A DNA stretch of 64,000 nucleotides from NCBI RefSeq assembly GCF_000340215.1, contig NW_006921542.1, forward strand, positions 1,578,267-1,642,266, written 5' to 3'. The stretch's first letter is position 1; every line of letters begins with the position of its first letter. This DNA is from Pseudocercospora fijiensis CIRAD86. Its lineage: Eukaryota; Ascomycota; Dothideomycetes; Mycosphaerellales; Mycosphaerellaceae. The notes under the pieces were generated by a model. It was not told the origin of the DNA, ran no database searches, and worked only from the letters and a program-made list of their open reading frames with translations. A program made the position numbers and the translations under genes. Positions 1 through 11,755 of this stretch are shown here, piece by piece.

Positions 1-981
1 ACTAAGTACCACAAACCTCCTCGTACTAGAATTGTTAGCCGCTATATCGGAGTATAACTACTACTATACGACTTACTAGGGCTTTCTATACCTCGGACAC
101 TTCGAGACTATTATAATCTTAGATATAGGTCTTAGCGACCATTATAGCAGGCCTCGATAGGTAGTCAGTAGCTAGCCCTTATTAGATCTGTATCGGTACG
201 ATACGAATAACTATCCGGCGGCTATAGTACTTAGATCGAGATTAGTACTAGTAGAGTACGTACTAGTTAATCGCGATATTATATTACTATTATAGCAAAT
301 AATAGCCGCGCGCCTACTATAGTCGATATATAGTTAGTCCGAATATAGGAAGGCGTATAGACTATAAGTTATATATAGCTGCTATATTTAGATATATAAC
401 GCGCGCCTCTCTTAGTATATAGGATTAAAGGGCGGCGCTATTTCGTATAGCTTCTTAAAGGCTATAGAGGTCGATAGAGCCGCGATCGCGACTAAGAGTA
501 TCGATAGTATTATATTCGATCTAAAATATAGACCTCGATAGCGGAGCTCGCGAGAGTAAGGCCCTAGTACTAGTCGTATATACTAAAGTACGCTTCTATC
601 TATACTACGAGCGTAATCGAGTATATAGCCTAGAGTAAATAATACTAGATTAGAAGTAGATAACGGAGACGGTATCGGATACTCTACTATTATAGTAGCA
701 AAGCGTTACGATAGCTACTACGACTCCTACGCCCTCCGAACCGCTTAGAAACTACGAAATTTTAAAGTTTCTTAGCGGCGACTAATAATAGTCGGCTTTT
801 AGCGCGTTTTTAGCCGTACTTAGCCTAAAGGGGCCCTATTTTTTCTTAAGTTTCTGTTATATTAGACGCATATAAGACTCTTAATATTTATACTAGCTAT
901 AATAGTCTATTCCGTATATGCCTACTATCTAAAGACGTTAAAATATATAAGATTAATAGGACTAACCCTTATAGCCCTAGG
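1..981. other. RIP-degraded sequence, unassigned
   Basis: No protein family was recognised on either strand. The stretch shows the window-wide loss of CpA and TpG. It ends abruptly at a 166-bp repeat that also occurs near 4.6 kb, so it is not continuous with the Gypsy pol that follows: the reverse transcriptase expected upstream of that RNase H is missing here. It may be the eroded 3' part of another element. Confidence 0.4.
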
Positions 982-1147
982 ATAAAGGGCTACGCCCTAG
1001 GTAGAAAGCGCTAGCCTTAGGCATTCGGCCTACGCGACTCTAACCTACTACTTAGCGCTTAGCGTACCGTATAAAACTATTCGGATTTACGTAGATGGAC
1101 TTAGCTCTTTATCGAACCTATTAAGTCTTATATCTAGTATCTACGTA
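982..1147 (+). repeat. 166-bp dispersed repeat, copy A
   Basis: This matches 4613-4778 in direct orientation over the full 166 bases, with about seven differences that are all transitions, as RIP would leave. The copies have unrelated flanks. This one abuts a truncated Gypsy RNase H, so it may be the end of an inserted element or a recombination junction. No terminal repeats or target duplication were recognised. Confidence 0.75.
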
Positions 1148-3141
1148 TATAAAGCGGAGATTAATTACGATATCTACGATAAGGAAATACTCGTAGTCGT
1201 ATCTAGTCTTAAATTTTAAGACTCCGAGCTAAAATTATATAGCCCCTTTACGATTTATACGGACTATAAGAACCTAGAATACTTTATAGTAAAGCGCTAG
1301 CTATCTAAGAGATAGATCCGATAGTAGGAAGAACTAGCTAAGTACTAGTTTACCCTAGTCTACCGGCCGGGAATCGAGGCTATCTTACTAGATATCTTAT
1401 TAAGGAGAGAATAGGATACGTTAGGCTAAGACGATAAGCTTTCGAGGTTCCGAAGATTTCTAGAGCCGGACCTCTCCCTAAAGTAGCCGGAAAACGTTTA
1501 AATTTCTAGTACTACGATCCGTAGCTTCCTACGTATAACCGAGGCGGGACCGTTATCCCTACTTACGAATAAGACGGAGCCCGTATAGCCCCTATTAGAA
1601 AGCGCTAAACTATTCTAGGACCTAGAAATAAACGATATACAGAAGAGTATTATTGAGAAGGATACGGTATACTAGACAGTACTATAGAAAGTCCGTAAGG
1701 GATATAGGATATTATAACTAGAAATTAAAGCGAAGATTTAGATCGGGAATTATACGATAGACCCTAAGGGATTCCTACGCTACCGCGGCAAGCTCTAGGT
1801 TCTAGGAGCCCTAGCTACGATAGAAGCCGAATATAAAGATATAGAGGCTAAAGAACTATAGTAGGATATACTACGTACGAAGATTATCTAGTCGATCTAC
1901 GACTTACTACTCTACGGTTACCCTAGCCGGGATTCTACCGCTTCTATACTAGGTCGCGACTTCTACTAGCCGCTATAGTTAAAGCAGGTACGACAATTCC
2001 TACGGAATTGCAATTATTATAGAGGTAATAAAGTATAGAGAGAATACAAACACAGCCTCCTAAAACTACTACTAGTACCCGACCGTTTCTTCTAGAAAAT
2101 CTCGATTAACTTTATAACTAACCTACTAGAGTCCGATAGGAATCGATATCTTTAGGTAATTAAAGACCGCCTTAGTAAATAGATTACCCTTATCGGTACT
2201 CCCTCTATAAAAGCAGAGGAATACGTAGTTTTATTCCTAAAATACTAGGTTAGGTATTACGGACTACCTCGAGCTATTACTAGCGATAGAGGTACGAATT
2301 TAATAAGTACTTTCTAGAGGGAGATATATCGACTACTTAGTATAAAGTAGAGGTTAAGCTCCGCTTACTACCTATAAACCGACGGGGGTCTAGAGCGTAT
2401 ATTAAGATATATAGGCTTACCTACGGAACTATATTAAGTAAGTATAGTCTAACTAGAACTAAGAGCTTCCTACGGCGAAACTAGCGTTTAACGGGAGATA
2501 CTAAGCGGGATTAGGAATAAGCTCTTTCTTCGCGACTTACGGTTACGAATCTACCTCCCCTATTACGCTAAAAGGGGACCTATCTATCGATAGGCGGTTA
2601 ACTACGGCGAAACGAGCGGAGGAATTTATAGATAAGATTAAGAAGATCTTAGACCTATACTAAGTACAAATAGCGGAAGTAGTATAGAAATAAGAGGATA
2701 GCGCGAACAAGACTAGGATACTAGTACCGGTATATCGTATCGGAGATAAGGTCTAGCTCGACCTAAGGAATTACTAAACCGATAGACTAAAGAAGAGGCT
2801 CGACTCGAGATACGCTAAGTATACGGTAGAAGAGGTATTATTACCTATATTAGTACGACTCTCTAGGATATCTAGTAACATTTACCTAGTATTCTATACC
2901 GACCTTCTAAGACTTACGAGTAGAGACCCCCTACTAGGGTAGGTAATCGACAACGAATAGCCGGACCCTATTTTATTCGAGACGTACAAAGAATAGTAGG
3001 TCGAAGAAATCCTATACGCCCGGAAAAGGAAATAGAGTAGAGGACGAGAAGCGCTCGTAAAATAGAGCGGGTACTATAAACCTACGTAGGAACCCCTAGA
3101 CTATATCGTAGATACCTTAGCGCTAGACGACTTCGAAGCGA
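1148..3141 (+). pseudogene. Ty3/Gypsy pol relic: RNase H, integrase, chromodomain (5' truncated)
   Basis: Read through RIP stops on the plus strand, this gives the second half of a Gypsy polyprotein. At about 1160-1400 lies the RNase H block (NYDIYDKEILVVV, then YTDYKNLEYF and VYRPG). At about 1950-2480 lies the integrase, with the zinc-binding region (CNYCRGNKV), the core (TSDRGTNL) and YYL-TDGG. At about 2720-2900 follows the usual post-integrase segment (YRIGDKV-LDLRNY). A chromodomain occupies about 2989-3141 (VEEILYARKRK, ALVK-SGY, PT-EPLD), which places the element in the chromodomain Gypsy lineage. In live elements such domains steer integration to marked heterochromatin. The reverse transcriptase and gag are absent and the relic starts at a 166-bp repeat. 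Most Trp and Gln codons are now TAG. Confidence 0.88.
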
Positions 3142-4149
3142 AATATAGACAAATCGAGGCGAACGATAGGCCCTTAAGAGACTAGGAGAAGAGAGGAAAG
3201 CGAAGGAAATAAAGCGGTAACCTAGAGCTTTTCCGTAGAGTAACGATTATTAATTTATAGATTTTAGGGATTTTTACTAACCTTCGGAGTTTTTACTAAC
3301 TTATTAATTTTGTTTACGGATTGTTTTAGTTTACCAGAGAGATTTAGAGAAGGAGATATAATTTAGGAGTAGAAAAGATTTTATTTAGGTATTTATAAGT
3401 AAGTATTAGGTCTCTACCTAAAACTAGAAGTTTACCTTAGGACTAGAAAAAAAATATAATAATACCTCCGAAACTACCTAGAGCCTACTAGAAAACCTAC
3501 GGAAACCCTTATTAACCTAGCTGCTCTAGCGGGCCTTAACGATTAGTACCGAGACGGAGAGTAGTAGGAACATCCCTAAAAAAGAGAGATTAGCGAGAGA
3601 AAATCGAAGGGTAGAAAGGAACTTACGTCTAAGTCTATTAAGCTACGATATTAGCGATAGTATTCGTTACCTCTAAGGGGATAGCGCTAAAAGAAATAGT
3701 TAGCGAGGGTTTTATCGTAGGAAACGGGAAATCTTGCCTAGATAATAATCCCTACGGCTAGAGAGACTTTAAGGCTTTCTATACCTTAAGAACCTTAAGA
3801 AGCTCGGAGTACTTCTCGGCGACGTTACTATAGGTCGCGCGGGTATAGCTAGTATAAGCTACGTAAGCTATTTAAGGACTAGATAGTTAGCGAGGGTTTT
3901 AGTATAGGAATCGCGAAAACTTATAGTAGGGCGTAAGCGATTCTCTTACGAGCGCAATTAGCGTTAGCCCTCGAGCTAGCGGGCTTAGGAAAAGTTAGCG
4001 AACCCCGCGACAAATAAGGCGGGTACCTTATAGATTAATCGGCGTAGTCCTCGCCGGAGTTATAGCAACTAATATAGTAGATTCGACGAGCTATCTAGGA
4101 CAAGTTAATTTTATAAAGGAAATAATAGAAGAGGGAGAGGGACTTACTA
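3142..4149. other. Sequence downstream of chromodomain, possible old LTR or UTR
   Basis: No coding relic was recognised. Directly after the chromodomain there is a T-rich run and then purine-rich sequence. A block beginning tagttagcgagggtttta occurs at about 3698 and again at about 3884, 186 bases apart. This could be the degraded 3' LTR of the preceding Gypsy element, but the partner LTR is not in the window. Confidence 0.3.
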
Positions 4150-4181
4150 CAGTAGTAGTAGTAGTAGTAGTAGTCGTAGGG

Positions 4182-4216
<35 letters not shown>

Positions 4217-4260
4217 CGTAGGGGTATATATAAAGAAAAGAAGAAGAAGAAGAAGAGGAG
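4150..4260 (+). repeat. Triplet microsatellites (AGT)n and (AAG)n
   Basis: An imperfect AGT array at about 4150-4216 is interrupted twice by the same variant, agtcgtaggggt. It is followed by an AAG array at about 4233-4258. The stop-free stretch read on the minus strand here is a by-product of the triplet repeats, not a gene. From 4261 to 4612 the sequence is RIP-degraded and unassigned. Confidence 0.9.
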
Positions 4261-4612
4261 GGAAATATTAATACTCCTAGAAAGCGATATAGAAGTAAGG
4301 GTCGTAAAAGTAAAGGAAGGCGCGAATATAAGTAAAGCATTTAAAAGCGCAGTTACGGCGCGTTTTAGAAAGCGGTAAGTAGGTAAAAGAGCGCGGTTTA
4401 GTCGTCGCGAAGAAAGTTATAGTCCTTAAAACCTAGGATACGGCAACCCCGACCGGAAAGTAGCGGAAACCCTAATCGTAAAGAAGGAAACTATAAGCGC
4501 GTTACTTTAGGGAAGCTTAGATAAGTGCAGATCTAACGGGTAAAGTAACAGCGATAGAAACTATAAGGGGCTTTCTATCCCTACTAAGGAAAGGGAGGAG
4601 GACGGGGGTAAT

Positions 4613-4778
4613 ATAAAGGGCTACGCCCTAGGTAGAAAGCGCTAGCCTTAGGCATTCGGCCTACGCGACTCTAACCTACTACTTAGCGCTTAGCGTACTA
4701 TACAAAACCACTCGGATTTACGTAGACAGACTTAGCTCTTTATCGAACCTATTAAGTCTTATATCTAGTATCTACGTA
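4613..4778 (+). repeat. 166-bp dispersed repeat, copy B
   Basis: This is the direct partner of 982-1147, differing by about seven transitions. On its right it passes through about 95 bases of unassigned sequence into an isolated hAT terminus. The different neighbours of the two copies suggest a mobile or recombining unit. Confidence 0.75.
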
Positions 4779-4873
4779 CGCGTTACTTACTTGTAATACC
4801 TAGGAAATACTCTATAAGAGATTAATACTAAAACTCGCCTATAGAATAGTTAAAACTAATATAGTCTCTAGTA

Positions 4874-5059
4874 TAGCTAGTAATCGTAGCTAGTAGTCGA
4901 ATAAGAGTATTCCTACAGTAAAACTATTATAGTCTCTAGTTCTAACTAGGAATGTATATAGTTTTTAAAAACTAAACTAGAACTAGGGAGCTACTTTGCC
5001 GCTAAGAACCTAAACTATATACGTTTAGTAGTTCGTAAACCGAACTACTACGGGGTCTA
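4874..5059 (-). mobile_element. Isolated hAT terminal fragment
   Basis: These 186 bases are the reverse complement of 49718-49903, the left end of the large hAT element, with scattered differences. The outer edge at 5059 carries the same terminal motif (cgaactactacggggtcta). Nothing further into the element is present on the left, so only the terminus survives. Adjacent positions 5060-5067 would hold a target duplication, but its partner is gone. Confidence 0.8.
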
Positions 5060-5821
5060 TCTTCGTTTACTTAAACTAGCGGTCCTAGTCGTTTAGTCCT
5101 CGGAGGGTATTATATATAGTACCGCCGAGGCGACTAGCTAATAAGAGAGCTATAGTCGACGATATACTACTCTTTATAATCTTCTAGACGATTATAGAAG
5201 CTTAATTAAATAGTAATTAGTACCGTTAAGACTATCGATTATTAAAGGTCTCGTAGAATACAAACTTCTTTTCTACTATAGAAGTCTTTTATACTACGGA
5301 ATAAAACTAGTCTCATAACTATTATATATAGCGTAGTAGATTACTTACGTAGTACTACTATACCGGAGGTTTAATATAGCTTCGCTAATAGCCTATATTC
5401 TATCTATCCTATAGTCTAAGATATAGTATAAAAATTCTTCTCCTACTAAAAAGCTCTATAATAGCTCTATAACTAACCTACTACGATAAAGAGGAGACGA
5501 GATTTAACACTTTATATTTCTAAAAATAGTATACTAGTATCTAGAAAAAGTCAAGAGTATTCTATTTATATTTTAATATTTTAGCTTTTATTAAATAGGT
5601 AACCTATAAAACTTAGACTTTTGCCTAAAGCTATACTAAAAATTGATTATTTTAGCCTATAATACTAAGCTATAGGCCTTCTAGATAAAAACATAGATAA
5701 AGTTAAAACTACTAAAAAGATCTTTTCTCTCTTTAATATCTTTTTATTTAGAAGGCTTAAGGCTTAGTAATATACGATGAAAGTATTCTATTTTTAGTAT
5801 AGTAAAATATATTAATTTTTA
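5060..5821. other. Unassigned AT-rich stretch
   Basis: No coding relic, RNA gene or repeat was recognised. It separates the isolated hAT end from the GATCG-rich repeats that open the next block. Confidence 0.4.
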
Positions 5822-6450
5822 CTATTACGTCTATCGATCTTAACGATTACGAGCGATCGCTCTTATTAATCCTAAGAAATTCTAGAATCGCTTAGAATTT
5901 CTTATAATCGCTTCCTATTAATAGAATTAATAGAATCGATAGAATTCTTATAATCGGTAAAAATATTTCTATAACGTAACGCTCTTATCTTCTAGTTATA
6001 ACGTATTTGTATCTTCTACGCCAATCTTACCCTTAGGGCTAAATATAGGTAACAGTTCCTTTAAGAATACGCCTACAAGTAATATAAATATCCCTAGTCG
6101 ATCTCTAAGTAGAAGCGTATTTACGCTAGTACTAGTCGTATATCCTACGCTAGGCGTTCTACCTATTTCCTTATTAAATTCTATTAAGGATACTAACTCT
6201 ATCCTACCCCTATCCTTTATAATAGGGCTCCTACTAGCATACCGAAAAGATAACGGCGATCCGTATAATACTAGTAGACGTTACGGAAACTTTTTTACCG
6301 ATCGCGACGATCCTATCGATAGGATCGCTTAGGATCCTTAGGATCGTACGTTAAAGATCTTGTCTAATAGGATCGTCGCGATCTAGAAATTCTAGCAAAT
6401 CTAATCGTAGTTAGAATTTTATTCTTTACCGTCCGACTCGTATATCGAGT
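5822..6450. repeat. Left cluster of GATCG-rich short repeats
   Basis: Short words built on gatcgctta, gaatcgctta and cgataggatcg recur in both orientations, densest at about 5830-5960 and 6299-6375. The word cgcttaggat seen here is the unit of the perfect array at 25901-25950. Such clusters fit subterminal binding repeats of a CACTA-like transposon. Confidence 0.55.
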
Positions 6451-6549
6451 TAGGCTCGAGTCGTCGTAGGTACTATTACTAGCCTTTAATTTACATTTTC
6501 TATCGGATTTGTATATTATACGATTATTGCTTCTACTAATATCTAGCGT

Positions 6550-9500
6550 TTATACGTATACTTAGGTAACTACTAGCATTTGTATACGTCTACTATGTAT
6601 ACTAAGTTAGTACCTACTTAGCGACCGACTCGTATAGTATTAATAGATTTCGTTATATTATATAGGGTATCTATTTATTACAGTTAATAAGAATATATTC
6701 TATTCGTCCTCTACGGCTATATTAAAGCGATATACCTCTACCTTCTTTCGTTTGTTTCCTTTCGACTTCTTCTTCTCTTTTACTATATATCTCCTAATTC
6801 TTCGATCCTACGTCTCCTCGTTAAATACTATCTCCTCGACTTTGCCGCCGTCCGCCTCTATATATGCCTACTATATCTACTCCCCCTCTTCTAGCCCTAA
6901 TATATCCCTAACGCGATTACTTACCGCCGCGAATAAAGTCTTATCTATTATATAAGACTAGTTAGAATACCTGCTATTCGTATAGTAATTAGCGCGTAAT
7001 CCTTTCCCTATTCTTATTACTACGGTATATCTATACCTTTTATATTAATTGTTTTCGGTTCTATTATATTCTATTGTTTCGGTAGTACTTATACCGTTGC
7101 TTCCCTATACCGAAGTAAACGGATTCGTAGACTCCGTCGGCTCCTAATCTATCGCTTAGAAACTGCTCTATAGTATAGGTAGTCTAATATCGTTTTTCTT
7201 AGGTAGGGGCTCCGCCTCTACTAACCTATCTATTACATTGTCGCCGGCTTTAAGTTATTTACTTAATTATTGCCCGGTAGACGCTTTAGGACCTGTCGAT
7301 TATATTAGTAGATAAGAGAAATACGGCGCTCGTATACTACTCTTACTATAGCGCTTTATCGATCCGCCTTTATCGTCGGAATCTAAGACGACGTCGATTG
7401 CTATAAGTATATCGATATCGTTACGTACGCTCTTAAAGTTATTCTTAATAATTTAGGGGTATCCTATACTCTACCTATATACTATATATATATCTTCTAC
7501 GCTTTCGATAACCGAAGGTTACGAGTAGCTTAATCCGTCGTATTCTACGTAGTTATCCGATCTAGGAACGGCTAGTATATTAACTTGTAATCTAAGGCTA
7601 GCTAGATCGCTTTACCTCTAACTTTAGTTAAATGCGACTCTATCGACTATCTAGTTAGTATTCTACTAAGTACCGTAGTAGTAGACAATATTATAAAAGG
7701 GATAACTTTGTAGTAGTACTATTTAATATATATCTTCTAGCCTCGCCGATCCTACCGGAGTAGTATATCCGCTAGACATTTGTATATAAGCTTACTAAGG
7801 TAGCGCGTAGCATATATCGACCGTTAGCTATTATCTAGTAACTATACTATTTTAGAGAGAGTCTTACTAGTTTCTCGTCGTAGTACTCGAAGATTTAGTT
7901 ATCGAGTATCCTTTTAGCGTATACTATCCTTTTTAGAGTATCGGTTATTACGATCGGTACTTAGTTTATTAAGGTCGATTAGATATAGGTATTAATATAG
8001 CCTCGCTTCTTTCGTATAGCTTCTCGTAACTATTCTAATATTAGTCTCGATACTATTATATTAGGATCTCTACTAACTACTTAGATTACGTCTCTTAACG
8101 GTATATAGCTACCCGGCTATAGTACTATTATACGTAAAGCTAGTAATCGATCGTAGTTTTTACTATATACCTCTTTAATTGTTTCGTCTACCTATACTCG
8201 GGTTTAAGTAGTAGGAAACTTTATCTTATATCCTCTAGCCCTAGTTAACGTAATAGCGAATAGCTTACGACGCGTCTCGTTATATAAGATTTACTCCCTT
8301 ACTTCGAGTAAGCCCTTCTTTCGATTTAAACGTTCTTTACTAGAAGTCGTTAAGCCCTTTGTCTCGCTTCTTACGTCGTTTTAATAGCTTTATATCGTCG
8401 CTCCGATTCGCCCTATCGTCGCTATACTTCCGTTTTAGCCTTACTAGATCTTTACTATTCCTACCCTTATACTAGTTACGTTAGTCCTCTATCGCTATAC
8501 TCTAGTATACGTTACCTTTATAAATTTCGATCTAATACTAGTCGCTACGTATAAACAAGTCTCCTCCCCGTTTTCTTCTTCGAATCTAGTATCCCTATCC
8601 GACTCTATTAAGTCGGATAACGATTAAGTTCTATTTTTATCTTCTTCGTAGTTGCGACTTATCCTAAGTATACTATAACGAGTAGTAGTGTTATAGCGAA
8701 TCTAATATAGTATATATAAGACTATACCCGTTTTCGTACTTATTTACTCTATAAAAAGAGGGGTATTAAATTGCGGTTTTATCTTCTACTTCTATAAAGA
8801 CTACCCGAGTCGCCGTCTATAATCGCTTATTAGTTCTATCGGATATGCCCCGGTAACGCTAAAGTACAATCGTAGCCTATAGACTATTCGCTATTTTCGT
8901 ACCTTATCGACGCTAGCCCGATTCGGTCGCAAGTCGGATTCGGGAACTATTAATCTAGCGCTATTATTAGTCTAGCGGTAATTATTATAGTCTAGGCCGA
9001 CGGTATATAGTAATACTATCGATATTGTACTAAAGCAATCGGCGTATTTAGACTATTCGTTCCTCGCTCGGTCGCTACTATAGTATATATAGACGTATAT
9101 TCTTTATCGGTAAATTAATCGGCGTTAGCTAATCCGCCGGGTCGAATATGTACCTTCGAAGCCGCCTCGTAGTATTACGGGTTAGTTAGAACTATCTCTA
9201 TCGGCGTATTTAGCTAGTTCGAGGTTAATAATACCGTAGAGGCCCTATACTCGATAGATGTAATTCGAAATAGATTAGCTAGAGGTATGTAATCTGCCCT
9301 AGCCTAACGACTGCTAGTCGTAGCCGATTTAGCCTTTCCTTAATTATCGCGCTATCCCGAGTCCGCTATCGCTATAGCGCGATTAGGGTGCTTAAATATA
9401 GGCCGAGATTAAATAGATAAAGGAAGAGATCGAGGCGCTTAAGACTACTATACGTAATATACTTACTATATATTAGTATATATCTAAGATTAAAGCGTAG

Positions 9501-11300
9501 TGCTTATCGTAGCCGGGGTATCTTGCCTTCTATTTAATAAACAGATTAGTGCCCATTACTATTAGAGTAGGACTTCCAAATCGGACTTAGTGAAATTAAT
9601 TATTTATCTTGCTTTTCTACGTTTATATTTACGCTCGTTCTACCTCCTTAATTTGCCTATAGATTGCAAATCGTAGCTATAGGCCTCTACCTAATATATC
9701 GGATAGACTAGCCCTCTACTATCGCTCGTTATTAATTCGAACGTGTCTATATTCGTCGCTTATCTAATATAAGGCGTCGACTCTAGCTTCGAAACTACAA
9801 TCTACCCGTAGTATCTTAACTAATCGTTCGAGGTCTATATTATCGACTCCTACTAACGCGCGGCCTTTAACTACGGGCTAGCGATAATCGAGTTTATATA
9901 GTCGATATATAGGTTTTACCTTCCCGTTCTACTCTTATACTATAACTATACTCTACTATATATTATTTAGTACGTAGTACGGCGGTACCGCTCTAGATCC
10001 TTCTACTATCGCTAGTCTAGTATTCGTAGATATAGCAATTTCTGCGTAATCGCTAGTATCGCCGACTCTATACGTTATTATACGTACTGTTTTAAGTCTT
10101 GTCCGTCGGCGATAATTAGAACAAATCTTATATACTAGGCACCTAAACGTAGTCTATCCCTCTACTTTACGGATCTGCTTTACTACCTTAGGGAACTCTT
10201 CTTCGTATTTCTCGTCTATCGTATAGGTAACCTTACGTCCTTTAGCGTTCTAGTAATAATAGTAATCGGAACGTGCTACTAATCTAACTAGACTCCTAAA
10301 TTAACCTCTCGACGCTAGCGTAAAATACATAGTATATAGACGGCGATAGGCTAAGGCCGCGGGTAATAGCGCCTATTAAATATTAATCGCGAGGTAGTTA
10401 AGTACGTAGCATTCTCGAAGGCGGTAGTTGTATATATAGCGTAGTAGAAAGTTAACGTTAGTTAGTAGTAGAAACTAGAACTACTCTAGTCGCGGGGTTT
10501 GCTAATAGAACTATCTAGATTAGGCCGACTCGGGCTCTAATTCGGTATCGAATCGGACACCAAGCCTACCAGACAACTTCTATATCCTCTATTACTAACT
10601 TCGGTAGCGGATTCGGCAAATTACGTTATCTATTATCTCGCTTCTTAACCTTACGCCTAGTGTATTATATTGCTACGGATTTATATACGGTCGTTTATTC
10701 GGCCTCCTACCTAGAATACTACTCTAGTATACAATCTATAGAATATTTCGATTATTTTATCCCTTTGTTGGCACCTTAGGTATAGCTAAATGTATGCCTT
10801 TTCGCCGCCGATAGAGTAAGTAGTATCTATAGAAAACATACTATCTTAATCGTTAGCTCGAACGATCTATATACCCTACTCTCGGGTCCTGAGACTAACC
10901 GCCTTACTAGCCTATACCCTCGTACTATAGCGGGTCTAGTCTACTCGCTATCGTATAATAATTGTTAGTTACTATAGGGATATAGATCGGTTAATTTAGC
11001 TATATTACGTAGCTTATTAGCACTCGCGTCCCGCGCCGGCGATCGTAGTCGCAACTCTACTATAGATAGGCTTATATTTATATTACTAACTTTCGATTAC
11101 TTATTACGTAGTACTATATTTACTACGACTTGTTAGTCCTATATCTAGAACCGTCTATCGTATAGGGGTTTATACTATAACGATTATCTATAGCCTTATT
11201 ACTGCGGTTACTAGCTACGTAACTAAACTATTATATACTTAAGCGCTAGATGCCTTACTTCGTCGATTTATTAGCTAATTAGGCCTAACTCGCTAACCGA
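6550..11300 (-). pseudogene. Large RIP-degraded coding relic, function unknown
   Basis: On the minus strand several long blocks read as plausible protein interrupted only by RIP-type stops. Examples lie near 11050-10920 (LRNIAKLTDLYPYSN), 10330-10090 (GRKVTYTIDEKYEEEFPKVV), 9260-8950 (HIRPGGLANAD and YTSIYTIVATERG) and 8480-8340, which is rich in Lys and Arg (KYSDDRANRSDDIKLLKRR). I recognise no family. One gene or several cannot be decided and the ends are approximate. It runs away from the plus-strand relic at 11.76 kb, so the pair is divergent. A transposon-encoded accessory or DNA-binding protein is possible but not shown. Confidence 0.5.
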
Positions 11301-11755
11301 CCCGGTTACGAGGCAGGCATTTAAGGTCGTTATCTTTCCTAATTACTACCTTCTTTAACATTTACTATTAACTTGCACTAATATACCTGTTCTATATATA
11401 TGTACCCCCTTACCCTCCCTATTATATATATAGTATATTATTTCCTTCGCTAATGCCCTATTCTAACTTGTATATAGGCCGTACTATATAACTTAGCCGT
11501 CGTACTCGACTAGCGTTAAGCTAGTATATATAGACACTTATTATATAACGCAACTCTAACGGCTCGCGTTAGGGTCGGCGGGTATAAGTAGCTCTCCGCT
11601 CCTATTCTTACCTCCGCCGACCCTAACGTATAGCGAATTTTACTACCTCTATTAGTTTCTCTACTACTCCTAGATAGTATACGTCGTTATCGATCTATAG
11701 TCTCTAACCTCTACTATATAAGTATTACTAATTAGTATAACCTGTTATATACTAA
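11301..11755. promoter_or_regulatory. Gap between two divergent relics, possible shared promoter
   Basis: No coding relic was seen here. Its position between two outward-facing coding relics makes it the likely former two-way promoter region. No individual promoter element can be identified after RIP. The assignment is positional inference. Confidence 0.3.

Noticed and set aside
4095..4340. Tyr-rich open stretch on the minus strand
   Set aside because: It is produced by the AGT and AAG triplet repeats read in reverse. There is no sign of a gene.
6752..6955. Ser/Tyr-rich open stretch on the plus strand
   Set aside because: It is antisense to the Lys/Arg-rich minus-strand relic and shows no family resemblance.
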